The position numbers and the translations under genes were made by a program. 64,000 bases of DNA, from NCBI GenBank assembly GCA_028875575.1, contig JAPPDF010000003.1:54503-118502 (forward strand), in the 5' to 3' direction. Positions 28,397-36,918 of this stretch are shown one piece after another. How positions within the stretch are numbered: the stretch's first letter is position 1; every line of letters begins with the position of its first letter. The notes under the pieces are model-generated. The model saw only the letters and a program-made list of their open reading frames with translations, made no database searches and was not told the DNA's origin. Source of the stretch: Acidobacteriota bacterium (lineage in GTDB: Bacteria; Acidobacteriota; Terriglobia; Versatilivoradales; Versatilivoraceae).

Positions 28397-29953
28397 TCAC
28401 CGTACCGAATTGGTTATTTTCATGGGCGGCTTGGACTGGGCGTTATCGGAGCCGTGCAGGTATGCGTTTCTGCGTCTTCCGGCTATCGTTATCCGGTCCC
28501 GCAGGTCGCGTCCTCGAATCCAACGGATGTTGGTGTAGTGGAATCCATAGGGCGAGCGAGGGGAGGAGTCGAAGGGAACATAGGTGAACCATTGTGACTT
28601 GGAACTGAGAACCCAACCCCCTCGGTTCTGATAGCCGAAGCCGGGGTAGGCGGAATCCCGACTCGCCAGGGAGAGACCGGCGTTCACCTGAACAAGTTCC
28701 CGTGCCCGCAGCTGGCTCCAGCGGTTGATAGGGTCCTTTCGGTGGTCCTTGTCGAGGCCCGACGACCTCGGCTTGAACGAAGAAGAAGATGAATCCCCGA
28801 GGAGCCAGCGCCTGCCGGATTTAAGTTGGGTCTTCCTCCCCTGCGCTCCTGTCCACAGCACTCTTCCCTTGTAAACGGAAACAGCCGACTCCTCACCCGG
28901 AAGGACGTCGAGCCGGTACAAGCCGCTGGTCCCAATTTGAAGCTCGGCCGATGGAGTGGACATGGTCAGCGAGTGAATCCTGGGGTTCAAGCTTGCCGAT
29001 TCGATGATGACTGTGCCGTGGACAACCCGGAAGCGCATGCCCCTGTAGGTTGTGCCTATTACCTCGATCTCGGTGTTTTCGGCGAGTCTCAAGTAGGTTC
29101 CCGGACTCAACAGCAACTCCGCCCGGCTGTTGCCGGTGGTCCGCAAACCGACTCCGGACTTGATCTGATAGCCGGCATTGGCACGTACCGGCCGGGTCAA
29201 CTCTGGAACGGAGACCAGCGGACGCCGTCCCCAGTAGCAGTTCAGCAGAAAGGCAGAGCGCTCCATTCCCCAGGAATCCAGGGTTGCCCACTCATATTTG
29301 TCCATGCGGCTGAAGGAGGGAGTCTCCGACAAGGGATCCAGTGAATAGTGCCTGCGCTGGCTCAACTCGGATTGCCGGCCCCTGGGCCCCAGCCAGGTCA
29401 AGCGCCCTGAGAATACCGTGACGCCGACCGGCCGTTTTCGGTGGACCCGGATCCGGTAGAAGCCGGGACGAACCACCTGCAGGTTTCCCACTGATGTGGA
29501 AACAGAAAAGACATGGTGTTTCCCACCGGATCCCTCGGAATCGACCACTGCCTCTCCCTGCATCAACCGGACATCCATGGCGGGGTAGTCGTCGCTCAGG
29601 ACTTCCACTTGCGCCTTCCCGCCGAGGCGCAGATAACTGTTGGCGGACAGGACGATTTCTATGCGGTCGCCCGTCCGTGTGCGCACCCGCTCTCCCGACT
29701 TGAGCCAGCCTCCCGCCTGCAAGGGCTCGGATTGCGGACGCCCGGCGCCCAGGACAACAGGATTTCCACTGATGTGTCTGACATGACCCGGCCGGGCATT
29801 GGTCACCGCGGACGAAGGATCGGGAGACCGCGGATATGCCGGGAGGGCGCCGTGAAACAGCAGTCCAAGGACAAAAATTGCGATGATGACTCTCACGGAA
29901 TGATCCGCCGTTGACAGGGGGTTTTCATGACGCAAGCAAGCTCCACAAAGCAT
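28397..29953 (-). CDS. Exported protein with two FecR-like domains (copy 1)
   Basis: Up to 518 residues. A hydrophobic export segment (VIIAIFVLGLLFHGALPAY) is preceded by 19 polar residues; a GTG at 29896 would place it at the very N-terminus and may be the true start. Two FecR-like domains follow: about residues 50-210 (SGERVRTRTGDRIEIVLS, YLRLGGKAQVEV) and 240-400 (SRAELLLSPGTYLRLAENTEIEV). The C-terminus has a conserved block GFGYQNRGGWVLSSKS and FTYVPFDSSPRSPYGFHY. Overall it mirrors 50419-51903. FecR-like domains outside sigma-factor operons are often extracytoplasmic beta-structures; no sigma factor is near, so classical FecR signalling is unlikely. It is divergent from the IPT/TIG gene. 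Confidence 0.8.
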   Translation of the reverse strand: MLCGACLRHENPLSTADHSVRVIIAIFVLGLLFHGALPAYPRSPDPSSAVTNARPGHVRHISGNPVVLGAGRPQSEPLQAGGWLKSGERVRTRTGDRIEIVLSANSYLRLGGKAQVEVLSDDYPAMDVRLMQGEAVVDSEGSGGKHHVFSVSTSVGNLQVVRPGFYRIRVHRKRPVGVTVFSGRLTWLGPRGRQSELSQRRHYSLDPLSETPSFSRMDKYEWATLDSWGMERSAFLLNCYWGRRPLVSVPELTRPVRANAGYQIKSGVGLRTTGNSRAELLLSPGTYLRLAENTEIEVIGTTYRGMRFRVVHGTVIIESASLNPRIHSLTMSTPSAELQIGTSGLYRLDVLPGEESAVSVYKGRVLWTGAQGRKTQLKSGRRWLLGDSSSSSFKPRSSGLDKDHRKDPINRWSQLRARELVQVNAGLSLASRDSAYPGFGYQNRGGWVLSSKSQWFTYVPFDSSPRSPYGFHYTNIRWIRGRDLRDRITIAGRRRNAYLHGSDNAQSKPPMKITNSVR

Positions 29954-30030
29954 ATATTTTTCGCCTGGAGGTTGCGCTTAAAAAATGCTAGCATGCGGCT
30001 AATAACTACGCTTTTTCGGCGAGTCTATTC

Positions 30031-31914
30031 ATGAAGGTCATCCGTTCAAATTGGCTGTATTTTCTGGTCGTTCCCCTGACGGCCCTGGTCGTAGCCGGCG
30101 CGCTTTGGGCGGAATTAAAGCAACCGGGCCGGACTGTGCACTGGGTCATCAAGCCGGTACCCGCTCTCTCCAACATCTCCCCCAATTCCTCCCCGTCACG
30201 CGACTCCACCCTCACCATAACCGTAAGCGGCGACGGGTTCGTGGACGGTGCCTCGCTGGTGCAGTGGGACGGGGAAGATCTGCCCACCACCTTTGAGAGC
30301 ACCAGCGAACTCACGGCTCGCATCTCCCCACAACGGCTATCCACCCCGGGGGACGTCGCCATTACCGTTTTCAATCCGGAGCCCGGCGGCGGGAACTCCA
30401 CCTCGATGACCTTCACCGTCATGGAATCGGAACCTTCTCTGGATCTGTTCGTTCCGGTGGTGGTGTCCTGGTCGGGAGCCAACGGCTCAACCTATACCTC
30501 GGAGATGACCCTGACCAACAAGACGGACGCCGCGGTCACCCTGAGTTTCCGATATACCGCTACGCCCAGCAATGTAACCGGGTTGGTCTCCGATGTTCAA
30601 TTGCCACCGGGCCAGCAAATTGAATCCGATGCCATCGACTATTTGAAAGGCCTGGGGCTGCCGATTGCATCCTCGGGCAATCGAGTGGGAACGGTGATGG
30701 TGCGCGCCCTGGGAACTTCGTCGCCCGCGGATGTGGCCGTGACGGTCAGAATCAGCTCGCCGGTGCCCGAGGGACGAGTCGGGCTTTCCTATATGGCCGT
30801 GCCGGTGGCCACCGATGCTCTCACCGGGCCGTCCTATCTCTGCGGCCTGCGGCAGAATGAGACCGACCGCACCAACGTGGCCGTCCAGCACGCGGGAGCT
30901 TCCGGAAACATCACGCTGCGTGTGAGTGTCTTTTCGGGGGATGCCAACCTTTCCGATCCGCAACTGGTCTCGGAGGTGGCGCTGCCGCCGGGCGGGTTCA
31001 AGCAGTTCAACAGTATTTTGCATTCGGAAGGTCTGACGCTGGACCAGGGCTATGTGAAAATCGAAAGAATCTCCGGGGAAGCGCCTTACTACGCCTATGC
31101 GGTGATCAACGATCAGGTAAATTCCGATAGTTCCTTTGTGTCTCCCGTTCGGGAAGACTGGATGACCGGGCGTTCCGGATTGACTCTTCCGGTTGTCGTC
31201 GAGACCGCGGAGTTCCACAGCGAGGTGATCGTCTCCAATTGGTCCACAGAGGACAAGACGCTGACTCTTGATTTCGTCGACAGTGACATCGACGGGGGGA
31301 AACTCTCTTTTTCGATGGACATCGAGGCGGGCTCGCAGCAGATCCTGGGAGACTTCATCGATCAGATCAGGCAATCCGGATTTGAAGCTCAATTGCCGAG
31401 TGATGGTTCCTACGCCGGCCCCTTGATGCTCACGGTCGACGGAGACGGGGACACGGAGGGTGACGGAGACGGACTGTTTCTGGGAGCCCGAACCATGACG
31501 CCAGGAGGAGGCGGACAGTACGGTTTTTTCTACCTGGCGGTGCCTGCCGGGACCGAGTTCAGCACCGGGGCCTGGTTGTATGGGTTGCAGCAGGATAGCG
31601 AGGACCGCACCAATTTGGGCCTGCTGACGACTTCGAGCGTGGACAGCGATGCCAATACCTATGAAATCGGTCTCTATGATGGAGCCACCGGGCTCATGGT
31701 GCAAACACTCACCCAGGAAGTTTCCGCCAATCAATGGGCCCAGATCGAAATGATCTTGGAGAAGGCCGGAATATCCCAGGGTTACGCCCACGTCAAGCGA
31801 ACGGCTGGAGCCAACGACTTTATTACCTACGCGGTGATCAACGACGGTGGACAGCCGAATGAACGCAGTGACGATGGGGCTTTTGTTCTAGGAGTTGCGG
31901 ACATTGCCCAGTAG
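30031..31914 (+). CDS. Exported IPT/TIG-domain protein
   Basis: A 627-residue protein with an N-terminal membrane or signal segment (LYFLVVPLTALVVAGALWAEL), an IPT/TIG immunoglobulin-like domain (about residues 45-130: ALSNISPNSSPSRDSTLTITVSG, IAITVFNP-like end), and about 480 residues of beta-rich sequence. That part contains repeated units of about 160 residues with motifs like VPVATDALTGPSYLCGLRQNETDRTN and VPAGTEFSTGAWLYGLQQDSEDRTN. TIG domains bind proteins or glycans on cell surfaces. I infer a surface protein; no enzymatic function is visible. It is the first gene of the plus-strand run to 38256, with 149 bases to the cytochrome start used here. Confidence 0.75.
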   Translation: MKVIRSNWLYFLVVPLTALVVAGALWAELKQPGRTVHWVIKPVPALSNISPNSSPSRDSTLTITVSGDGFVDGASLVQWDGEDLPTTFESTSELTARISPQRLSTPGDVAITVFNPEPGGGNSTSMTFTVMESEPSLDLFVPVVVSWSGANGSTYTSEMTLTNKTDAAVTLSFRYTATPSNVTGLVSDVQLPPGQQIESDAIDYLKGLGLPIASSGNRVGTVMVRALGTSSPADVAVTVRISSPVPEGRVGLSYMAVPVATDALTGPSYLCGLRQNETDRTNVAVQHAGASGNITLRVSVFSGDANLSDPQLVSEVALPPGGFKQFNSILHSEGLTLDQGYVKIERISGEAPYYAYAVINDQVNSDSSFVSPVREDWMTGRSGLTLPVVVETAEFHSEVIVSNWSTEDKTLTLDFVDSDIDGGKLSFSMDIEAGSQQILGDFIDQIRQSGFEAQLPSDGSYAGPLMLTVDGDGDTEGDGDGLFLGARTMTPGGGGQYGFFYLAVPAGTEFSTGAWLYGLQQDSEDRTNLGLLTTSSVDSDANTYEIGLYDGATGLMVQTLTQEVSANQWAQIEMILEKAGISQGYAHVKRTAGANDFITYAVINDGGQPNERSDDGAFVLGVADIAQ

Positions 31915-32063
31915 AACCGTTGCTCATTCATCCCTTGGATTCCCCCCACTTCCCCACCACGCCAATCCCCTTCTCAAGCGCTCCGGTTGCGGAGCATCGA
32001 GACGAGCTTGATGGGAGCAGGCCGAAAAGCCTCCCCTGTCTCTTCTTGTCCCGAAACCACCCG

Positions 32064-34244
32064 GTGAATATCGGCCGTATCGTCCATCGAACCCGGCGCC
32101 TACTGCTTCTCTGGTTGCTCTGCGGTCTGCCCATGCAGGCGCAGAGTCCGGTCGGCAACCCTCACCAGCCCTCGCTACGGCCTCAACCCTACCAGCGCGC
32201 CGAAGCCTGTCTCCCCTGTCACCGGCGCCAGTACGACGAGTTGCGCAGCTCGGTCAAGTCCGGCTACCGAAGCGTCAGCTCGGTGTTCAACGCCTTGGAG
32301 TTGTCCGGAAACTTCCTGAGCGGAGGCCGACTGAGGCCGGTCTACGGAGACAGCAACAAGATCACCGCCATCGACGTCACCGGAGTGGCCGGTCAGGGAA
32401 AGCCGCTGAACACCAACATGAACAGCGCCGACACCTTTACTCACATCAACCAGGTTCAGGCCGCCTTCTGCATCGGATGCCATGCCCCTCATATCGTATT
32501 GATGGGGGAGGATCCGGAGCAAAGGGAAATACCCGAGCTGGAAGGAGTGGGCGGAAAATTTCGTCCCGATCTGATTCGTCCCTTGCGGGATTTCCATTTC
32601 GTGGACAGCTCCAATCGACAGATCCTGCCGGAGGAAATCGGTGGACCGGCGCCCCCCGGGGCCAAGCCTTCCCTGGGCGCCCAGGGAATCAACTGCGACG
32701 TCTGTCATGACATCACCGCCCCGGACCTGGACCGCAGCCCCAACCGCGACGGTCTTGCCAATTCCAGCTTCGAATTGCTCCCAACCATCAGCAAGATCGG
32801 TCCCTTTCTCTTTCCGGCGCCGGTCAAGGACAACTTTCACGTTGCCAGCCGAGACCCCGATCAAATCGGCTATCTGCGCAGCAGCGACTTCTGCGGCAGT
32901 TGTCATGATGTTCGAGTTCCCGGCGACGGATCGGGATCCTTGACCCACCGCGAAATCAGCCTGAACCCCGAGAGTCGGAGTGTCAGTCTTTTCCGCCTCG
33001 AAAACCTGAACACCGAGTGGATGACGGGCCCTTACAACAGTACCCAAAACCCGTTCGGCAGGGTCATTCGTTGTCAGGACTGCCACATGTCCCTGTTCCC
33101 CTATGGCCAGGAAAGCACCTACCAGGTGGGAGAGCTGGAAGTCACCAGTCCCACTCCGGGGCAATTCCCCTTGAACTTCGCGGCCGTGCCGGGCGTTTCG
33201 ACGGACCTGAACTATCCCCTGCAGCAGCGGCCGGTGGTGACCCACTACATGACCGGAGTGGATGTGCCCATTCTGAGGACGGATGAGTTGCGGGCGCGTC
33301 TGGGACAGGACTATCCGGATGTCAACGAGCCGGGAACGGATGAGTACGGGATTCCGCTGTCGCTGGCGCAGCGGCGCGAGGATCTCTTGAAGGCTTCGGT
33401 TCGAATCGATCTGGACAAGTCGGACCGCACCGCGCACCTCGGGCGTCCCCTAATGGTCAGGGTGACTGCCGTCGCCCTGACCGGCCACCGATTTCCGGCC
33501 GGTTTCTCCCAGGAACGAACCGCCTACATCCAGCTCTCCATCCGGGACAACAGAGGTTTCCTCCTCTACCAGTCCGGGTATGTGGTAGACAAGCCCCACC
33601 CGGAGGTGGGCGAGATGGCTCCCGATGGGAACCTGGACGATGAAGATCCCGAGCACCTTCATGCCGTGGTCGACCCCGGGCATCCAGCGGCCGTCTACCG
33701 TGTGGGGCAATTCACCAACGGACATCGAAATCAGGTGTTTCAGTCGGGTCCGGACAACGGGCCCGACGCCCGAATCTTTTTCGGCAGACCCAGCGGCCTG
33801 GTGCTGTGGCGCAACGAGTTGACCCGGGTTTTCCTGCCCGGGGAGAGCCTGGGGCGTTTCAACGAGCAGGGCGATCCTATTCGTTTGACCCGGCCTCACA
33901 TGGAGGAGACCTTCAGCGCGGTCCTGGCGAACTCGGTCGACAACTATCGCTCGCTGCCCCCGTTGCAGCCCAGAACCTACGCCTATGAGGTGGTGCTCCC
34001 GACCCGGGAGGAACTGCAACTGCTGGGGGTTGGAGAACTGGAGTCGCCCTTGCATGTCCACGCCCAGGTCAACTTCCTTCACTTTCCGCCCCTGTTTCTG
34101 CGCTTCATGGCCAGAACCACCAGCGCGGAGGGTCCGGGGGGACGGGACTACCACCTGATCGACGAGAAGCTCATCGACGATCTCCTGGTGAACGTGCGCG
34201 GCATTGCTTCGGCGGGCCTCACCATCGACCTGGAGGCACCATGA
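32064..34244 (+). CDS. Pentahaem c-type cytochrome, large
   Basis: About 726 residues. Five CXXCH haem-binding motifs all lie in the first half: CLPCH, CIGCH, CDVCH, CGSCH and CQDCH. The second half, about 330 residues, has no haem motif and is beta-rich (HLGRPLMVRVTAVALTGHRFPAGF, IQLSIRDNRGFLLYQSGYV), the arrangement seen in extracytoplasmic cytochromes with a sandwich domain. A signal segment RRLLLLWLLCGLPMQAQ follows the chosen GTG at 32064; the frame is open from a TTG at 31920, which would give a 48-residue leader without signal character. It overlaps the next gene by four bases (ATGA). Likely periplasmic or surface electron carrier. Confidence 0.85.
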   Translation: MNIGRIVHRTRRLLLLWLLCGLPMQAQSPVGNPHQPSLRPQPYQRAEACLPCHRRQYDELRSSVKSGYRSVSSVFNALELSGNFLSGGRLRPVYGDSNKITAIDVTGVAGQGKPLNTNMNSADTFTHINQVQAAFCIGCHAPHIVLMGEDPEQREIPELEGVGGKFRPDLIRPLRDFHFVDSSNRQILPEEIGGPAPPGAKPSLGAQGINCDVCHDITAPDLDRSPNRDGLANSSFELLPTISKIGPFLFPAPVKDNFHVASRDPDQIGYLRSSDFCGSCHDVRVPGDGSGSLTHREISLNPESRSVSLFRLENLNTEWMTGPYNSTQNPFGRVIRCQDCHMSLFPYGQESTYQVGELEVTSPTPGQFPLNFAAVPGVSTDLNYPLQQRPVVTHYMTGVDVPILRTDELRARLGQDYPDVNEPGTDEYGIPLSLAQRREDLLKASVRIDLDKSDRTAHLGRPLMVRVTAVALTGHRFPAGFSQERTAYIQLSIRDNRGFLLYQSGYVVDKPHPEVGEMAPDGNLDDEDPEHLHAVVDPGHPAAVYRVGQFTNGHRNQVFQSGPDNGPDARIFFGRPSGLVLWRNELTRVFLPGESLGRFNEQGDPIRLTRPHMEETFSAVLANSVDNYRSLPPLQPRTYAYEVVLPTREELQLLGVGELESPLHVHAQVNFLHFPPLFLRFMARTTSAEGPGGRDYHLIDEKLIDDLLVNVRGIASAGLTIDLEAP

Positions 34245-35089
34245 TCAGAAGGGAAATACAGCTACTGGCCATCCTGGGATTGCTGATCGCGGCCCTCTCC
34301 CTTTGGATCGGCTACGGAGAAGCCTGGTCGCAAAACGGTCAACCCGGCGGACCGAAGCGCAACCCCAACTACCTGGACCGGAATCCCTTTTACTTCGAGG
34401 GGAAGGTCGACTACGAGCTGTTGGGCATCGATCAGCCGGTGGATGCCTGGGAGTTCATGCAACGAGGGATCCACCGCCAGGACGATCTGGGAGATCGAGA
34501 AGGAGCCATTCAGGACTACCGCGCCGCCATTGAGCGCAACAACCCGGAAAACGGCACCTGTCAGATTGTGAAGACTTTGCCGTCAACCACCCTTGAGTTC
34601 CAGCAGCTCACTCCGGCCCCCTGCCTCTTCACCCCACGTCTCAGGCTGGGATATCTTCTGCTCCATGAGGACACCAGGCAGGCCATCGAGCTCTTCCGCC
34701 AGGTGACCGACATCGACCCGCAGCGGCTGGAAGTAAACGCGCTCATAGGCGAAGCCTACGAAATACTGGGGGACGAGGCCTCCGATCCCCAGGCCAGGCA
34801 AGCCCTTTACCAGGAAGCGGTCGGTGCGCTGAAGGCCGAGCTGGCCCTTTCACCCGTCACCGAACTGACCCGCCGCCTGACAGGTGACGAGGCCAACAAT
34901 GCCCATGCCCATTGGAATTTGGCAAGGATTCAGGGGAAGTTGAACAACCATCCGGAGGCGCTGTTTGCGCTCGATCAGTATCTCAAGGCCACCCGTTGGC
35001 ATAGCGATGTCTACCCCTGGAGGATTCCCCTGGCCCAACGACGCATGGAGCAATTGAGAGCACGCCTGGGCACATCGGCCGGCGAGTGA
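34241..35089 (+). CDS. Exported TPR-like protein of the cytochrome locus
   Basis: A 282-residue protein with an N-terminal export segment (IQLLAILGLLIAALSLWIGY), a segment with NPYLDRNPFYFEGKVDYELLG-like spacing, and several TPR-like helical pairs (REGAIQDYRAAIE, QAIELFRQVTDIDPQRLEVNALIGEAYEILG, AHAHWNLARIQGKLNNHPEALFALDQYL). It resembles neither TPR subtype A nor B, so it is a third type specific to this operon. The ATG overlaps the cytochrome stop and its own stop overlaps a GTG, so it is translationally coupled on both sides. Probably a scaffold between cytochromes and barrel. Confidence 0.75.
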   Translation: MIRREIQLLAILGLLIAALSLWIGYGEAWSQNGQPGGPKRNPNYLDRNPFYFEGKVDYELLGIDQPVDAWEFMQRGIHRQDDLGDREGAIQDYRAAIERNNPENGTCQIVKTLPSTTLEFQQLTPAPCLFTPRLRLGYLLLHEDTRQAIELFRQVTDIDPQRLEVNALIGEAYEILGDEASDPQARQALYQEAVGALKAELALSPVTELTRRLTGDEANNAHAHWNLARIQGKLNNHPEALFALDQYLKATRWHSDVYPWRIPLAQRRMEQLRARLGTSAGE

Positions 35090-35295
35090 AGGAGAGTTCA
35101 TGGTGGACGAGGACGCCTCCAGCGGAAGGAGAGGATAGCCCTTTGCACGGGTTCGGCCGGCGCCAGAAACTGCCCTCCAAATACCGTCCTGGACGAGTCG
35201 TCCGGACAACCATCGAGTCATCGGCCAGCTTGTGGCCGCGGATTAAGGATTTGCCGCCAAGCAGGGTTTGGTCCGTAAGGGTCTGGCGAGCCGGC

Positions 35296-36876
35296 ATGGC
35301 GCTGCGCTACCTCACATTACCTGCAGCAGTGGTCGGCATGGGCCTGCTTGCCTACTCCCAGTCCTCCCGGCTCACCATCGAAGATGCCTGGAATGACTTG
35401 CTGGGCAGTCCTGCCCGTGAGGGCACCCGCAGCCTCCTGGTCTCCCCGGAAGCTCCGGCTCCCAAGAGCGCCGCTCGAGATTTTGCCGATCATTTCTTCT
35501 ATAACACCCGTTCCGAATATGTTCACCAGCAGGCCACCTTCAGCGGCAGGCCCACCCTGACCGGCGTCGTCGACCGTGAACCGGGACCGGTGGCCGATCC
35601 CGCGGCCATTCCCTTTCCCGGAGCCTTTCAGCCTCACTCCGGCCATTTTTACTCGTCAATGAACTGGGGAACCCGTGGTTGGCTCTCACCGCGAATCAAC
35701 ACCAACTTTTCCCTCCGCTATCGCCAGGACCTTTCGGCCCTGGACATCGGTTCTCCCGCCCGGTCGGTGCTGAATACCTTTTCCCGAAATCGGCTGTTTG
35801 AGCTGACCAGCGGTGTCGTCGAGTTGAACGGATTGACCAGGCAGGGGACTCTTTCCGATTCGACGCTGCGTTTGGGTCGGCAGAACATCTACGGGGCCGA
35901 GATGGCGACGGTGGACGGATTCTCGTTTGCCCTGGATCGGCCGAAGTACCGGGTAAGCCTTTTCGGAGGACGGCGCTTTACTTACTTCTCCAACCCACTG
36001 CAACGGGCCATCGGCGGCGGAAGCCTCGGTTTTCGGCTTCCGGGAGGCGGCAGCTTTGAGTACCAGGGCCTGTTCCATGTGAAAGGGATCCACCGATTGG
36101 TTTTTAGCAAGCCATTGGAGCCCTCCTGGTTGGCGGGAACTCACTATAAAGCGGTAGGTTCCAGGCCGGTCGACTTTGGCGCTCATCTCAGCTACCTGCC
36201 TGCCGACGGGCGTACGGGAGCAAGGTTCACCTTTGCCCAGAAGCTGTCCGAACATGACTTCATCTATGATTACACCTATTGGGTCAGAGACCGGGATTCA
36301 TTCAATCGCCTGAGACGAATGAACTTCGGCGTCATTTCGCCCCACCGCCAGTTTTCGGTCGAGGCCCACCGGCAAATTTTAGAGGCGGCCACAGTGGGGG
36401 GAGCCGTCTGGGTGCGTCGCTTGAATCGGGAAAGCGATGCCGGTCCCTTCGACACCTCGTTCGAGGACTATCGAGCCCATCTCAAGCTGTTCCCTCTGCG
36501 ACGGACAGCCGTGCTGCTGGAGCTTCACCGCCGCCGCAGCGATCGCCCCAGCCCGCTTGGAGCCCAGGGCTTCGACGAAGTGCGCAACGCCGGTGAGACT
36601 CGCATTCGGGACATCAGCCTTGAAGTCAACCGCTCTTTCGGCGAGGATCGACTGGGACTCAGCCTCGGGGGTTACCATCGAGAGATCGACTTGCAGAATC
36701 GGTTCTTTTTCATAGACAAAGCCCAGGTTCTGGGCGCCATCGGCGGGGCCTGGTTTCGGCTGGACCGCCGCACCCGACTATACTTTCGTTACGGGCTGGA
36801 TGAGGACTTCACCATCTTCAGGCCAAGCCTGCAACGATTTCAAACCTATCGCATGGGATTGGACTGGAGGCTCTGA
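35296..36876 (+). CDS. Predicted outer-membrane beta-barrel protein of the cytochrome locus
   Basis: About 526 residues with a signal peptide (MALRYLTLPAAVVGMGLLAYSQS). The body alternates polar and hydrophobic residues with many aromatic girdle residues (NTNFSLRYRQDL, KYRVSLFGGRRFTYF, GSFEYQGLFHVKG, RLYFRYGLDEDF) and ends MGLDWRL. That is the pattern of a large outer-membrane barrel with roughly 20 or more strands. I do not recognise a named family. The frame is open from a GTG at 35086 that overlaps the preceding stop (GTGA), but the extra 70 residues look non-coding. A 15-haem cytochrome gene follows 42 bases downstream, suggesting a porin for an electron conduit. Confidence 0.72.
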   Translation: MALRYLTLPAAVVGMGLLAYSQSSRLTIEDAWNDLLGSPAREGTRSLLVSPEAPAPKSAARDFADHFFYNTRSEYVHQQATFSGRPTLTGVVDREPGPVADPAAIPFPGAFQPHSGHFYSSMNWGTRGWLSPRINTNFSLRYRQDLSALDIGSPARSVLNTFSRNRLFELTSGVVELNGLTRQGTLSDSTLRLGRQNIYGAEMATVDGFSFALDRPKYRVSLFGGRRFTYFSNPLQRAIGGGSLGFRLPGGGSFEYQGLFHVKGIHRLVFSKPLEPSWLAGTHYKAVGSRPVDFGAHLSYLPADGRTGARFTFAQKLSEHDFIYDYTYWVRDRDSFNRLRRMNFGVISPHRQFSVEAHRQILEAATVGGAVWVRRLNRESDAGPFDTSFEDYRAHLKLFPLRRTAVLLELHRRRSDRPSPLGAQGFDEVRNAGETRIRDISLEVNRSFGEDRLGLSLGGYHREIDLQNRFFFIDKAQVLGAIGGAWFRLDRRTRLYFRYGLDEDFTIFRPSLQRFQTYRMGLDWRL

Positions 36877-36918
36877 CTGTCCGGAGAAGATGGCGCGGCC
36901 AGAGTCTCGTCGAGCAAA

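Noticed and set aside
28397..29953. Classical FecR anti-sigma regulator of a TonB receptor
   Set aside because: No ECF sigma factor or TonB receptor is adjacent, and the protein has two FecR-like domains with a different C-terminus.
35086..35295. N-terminal extension of the barrel protein from the overlapping GTG
   Set aside because: The 70 residues are polar, low in structure and precede a clean signal peptide at 35296, so they probably are not part of the mature gene; the GTGA overlap keeps a small doubt.
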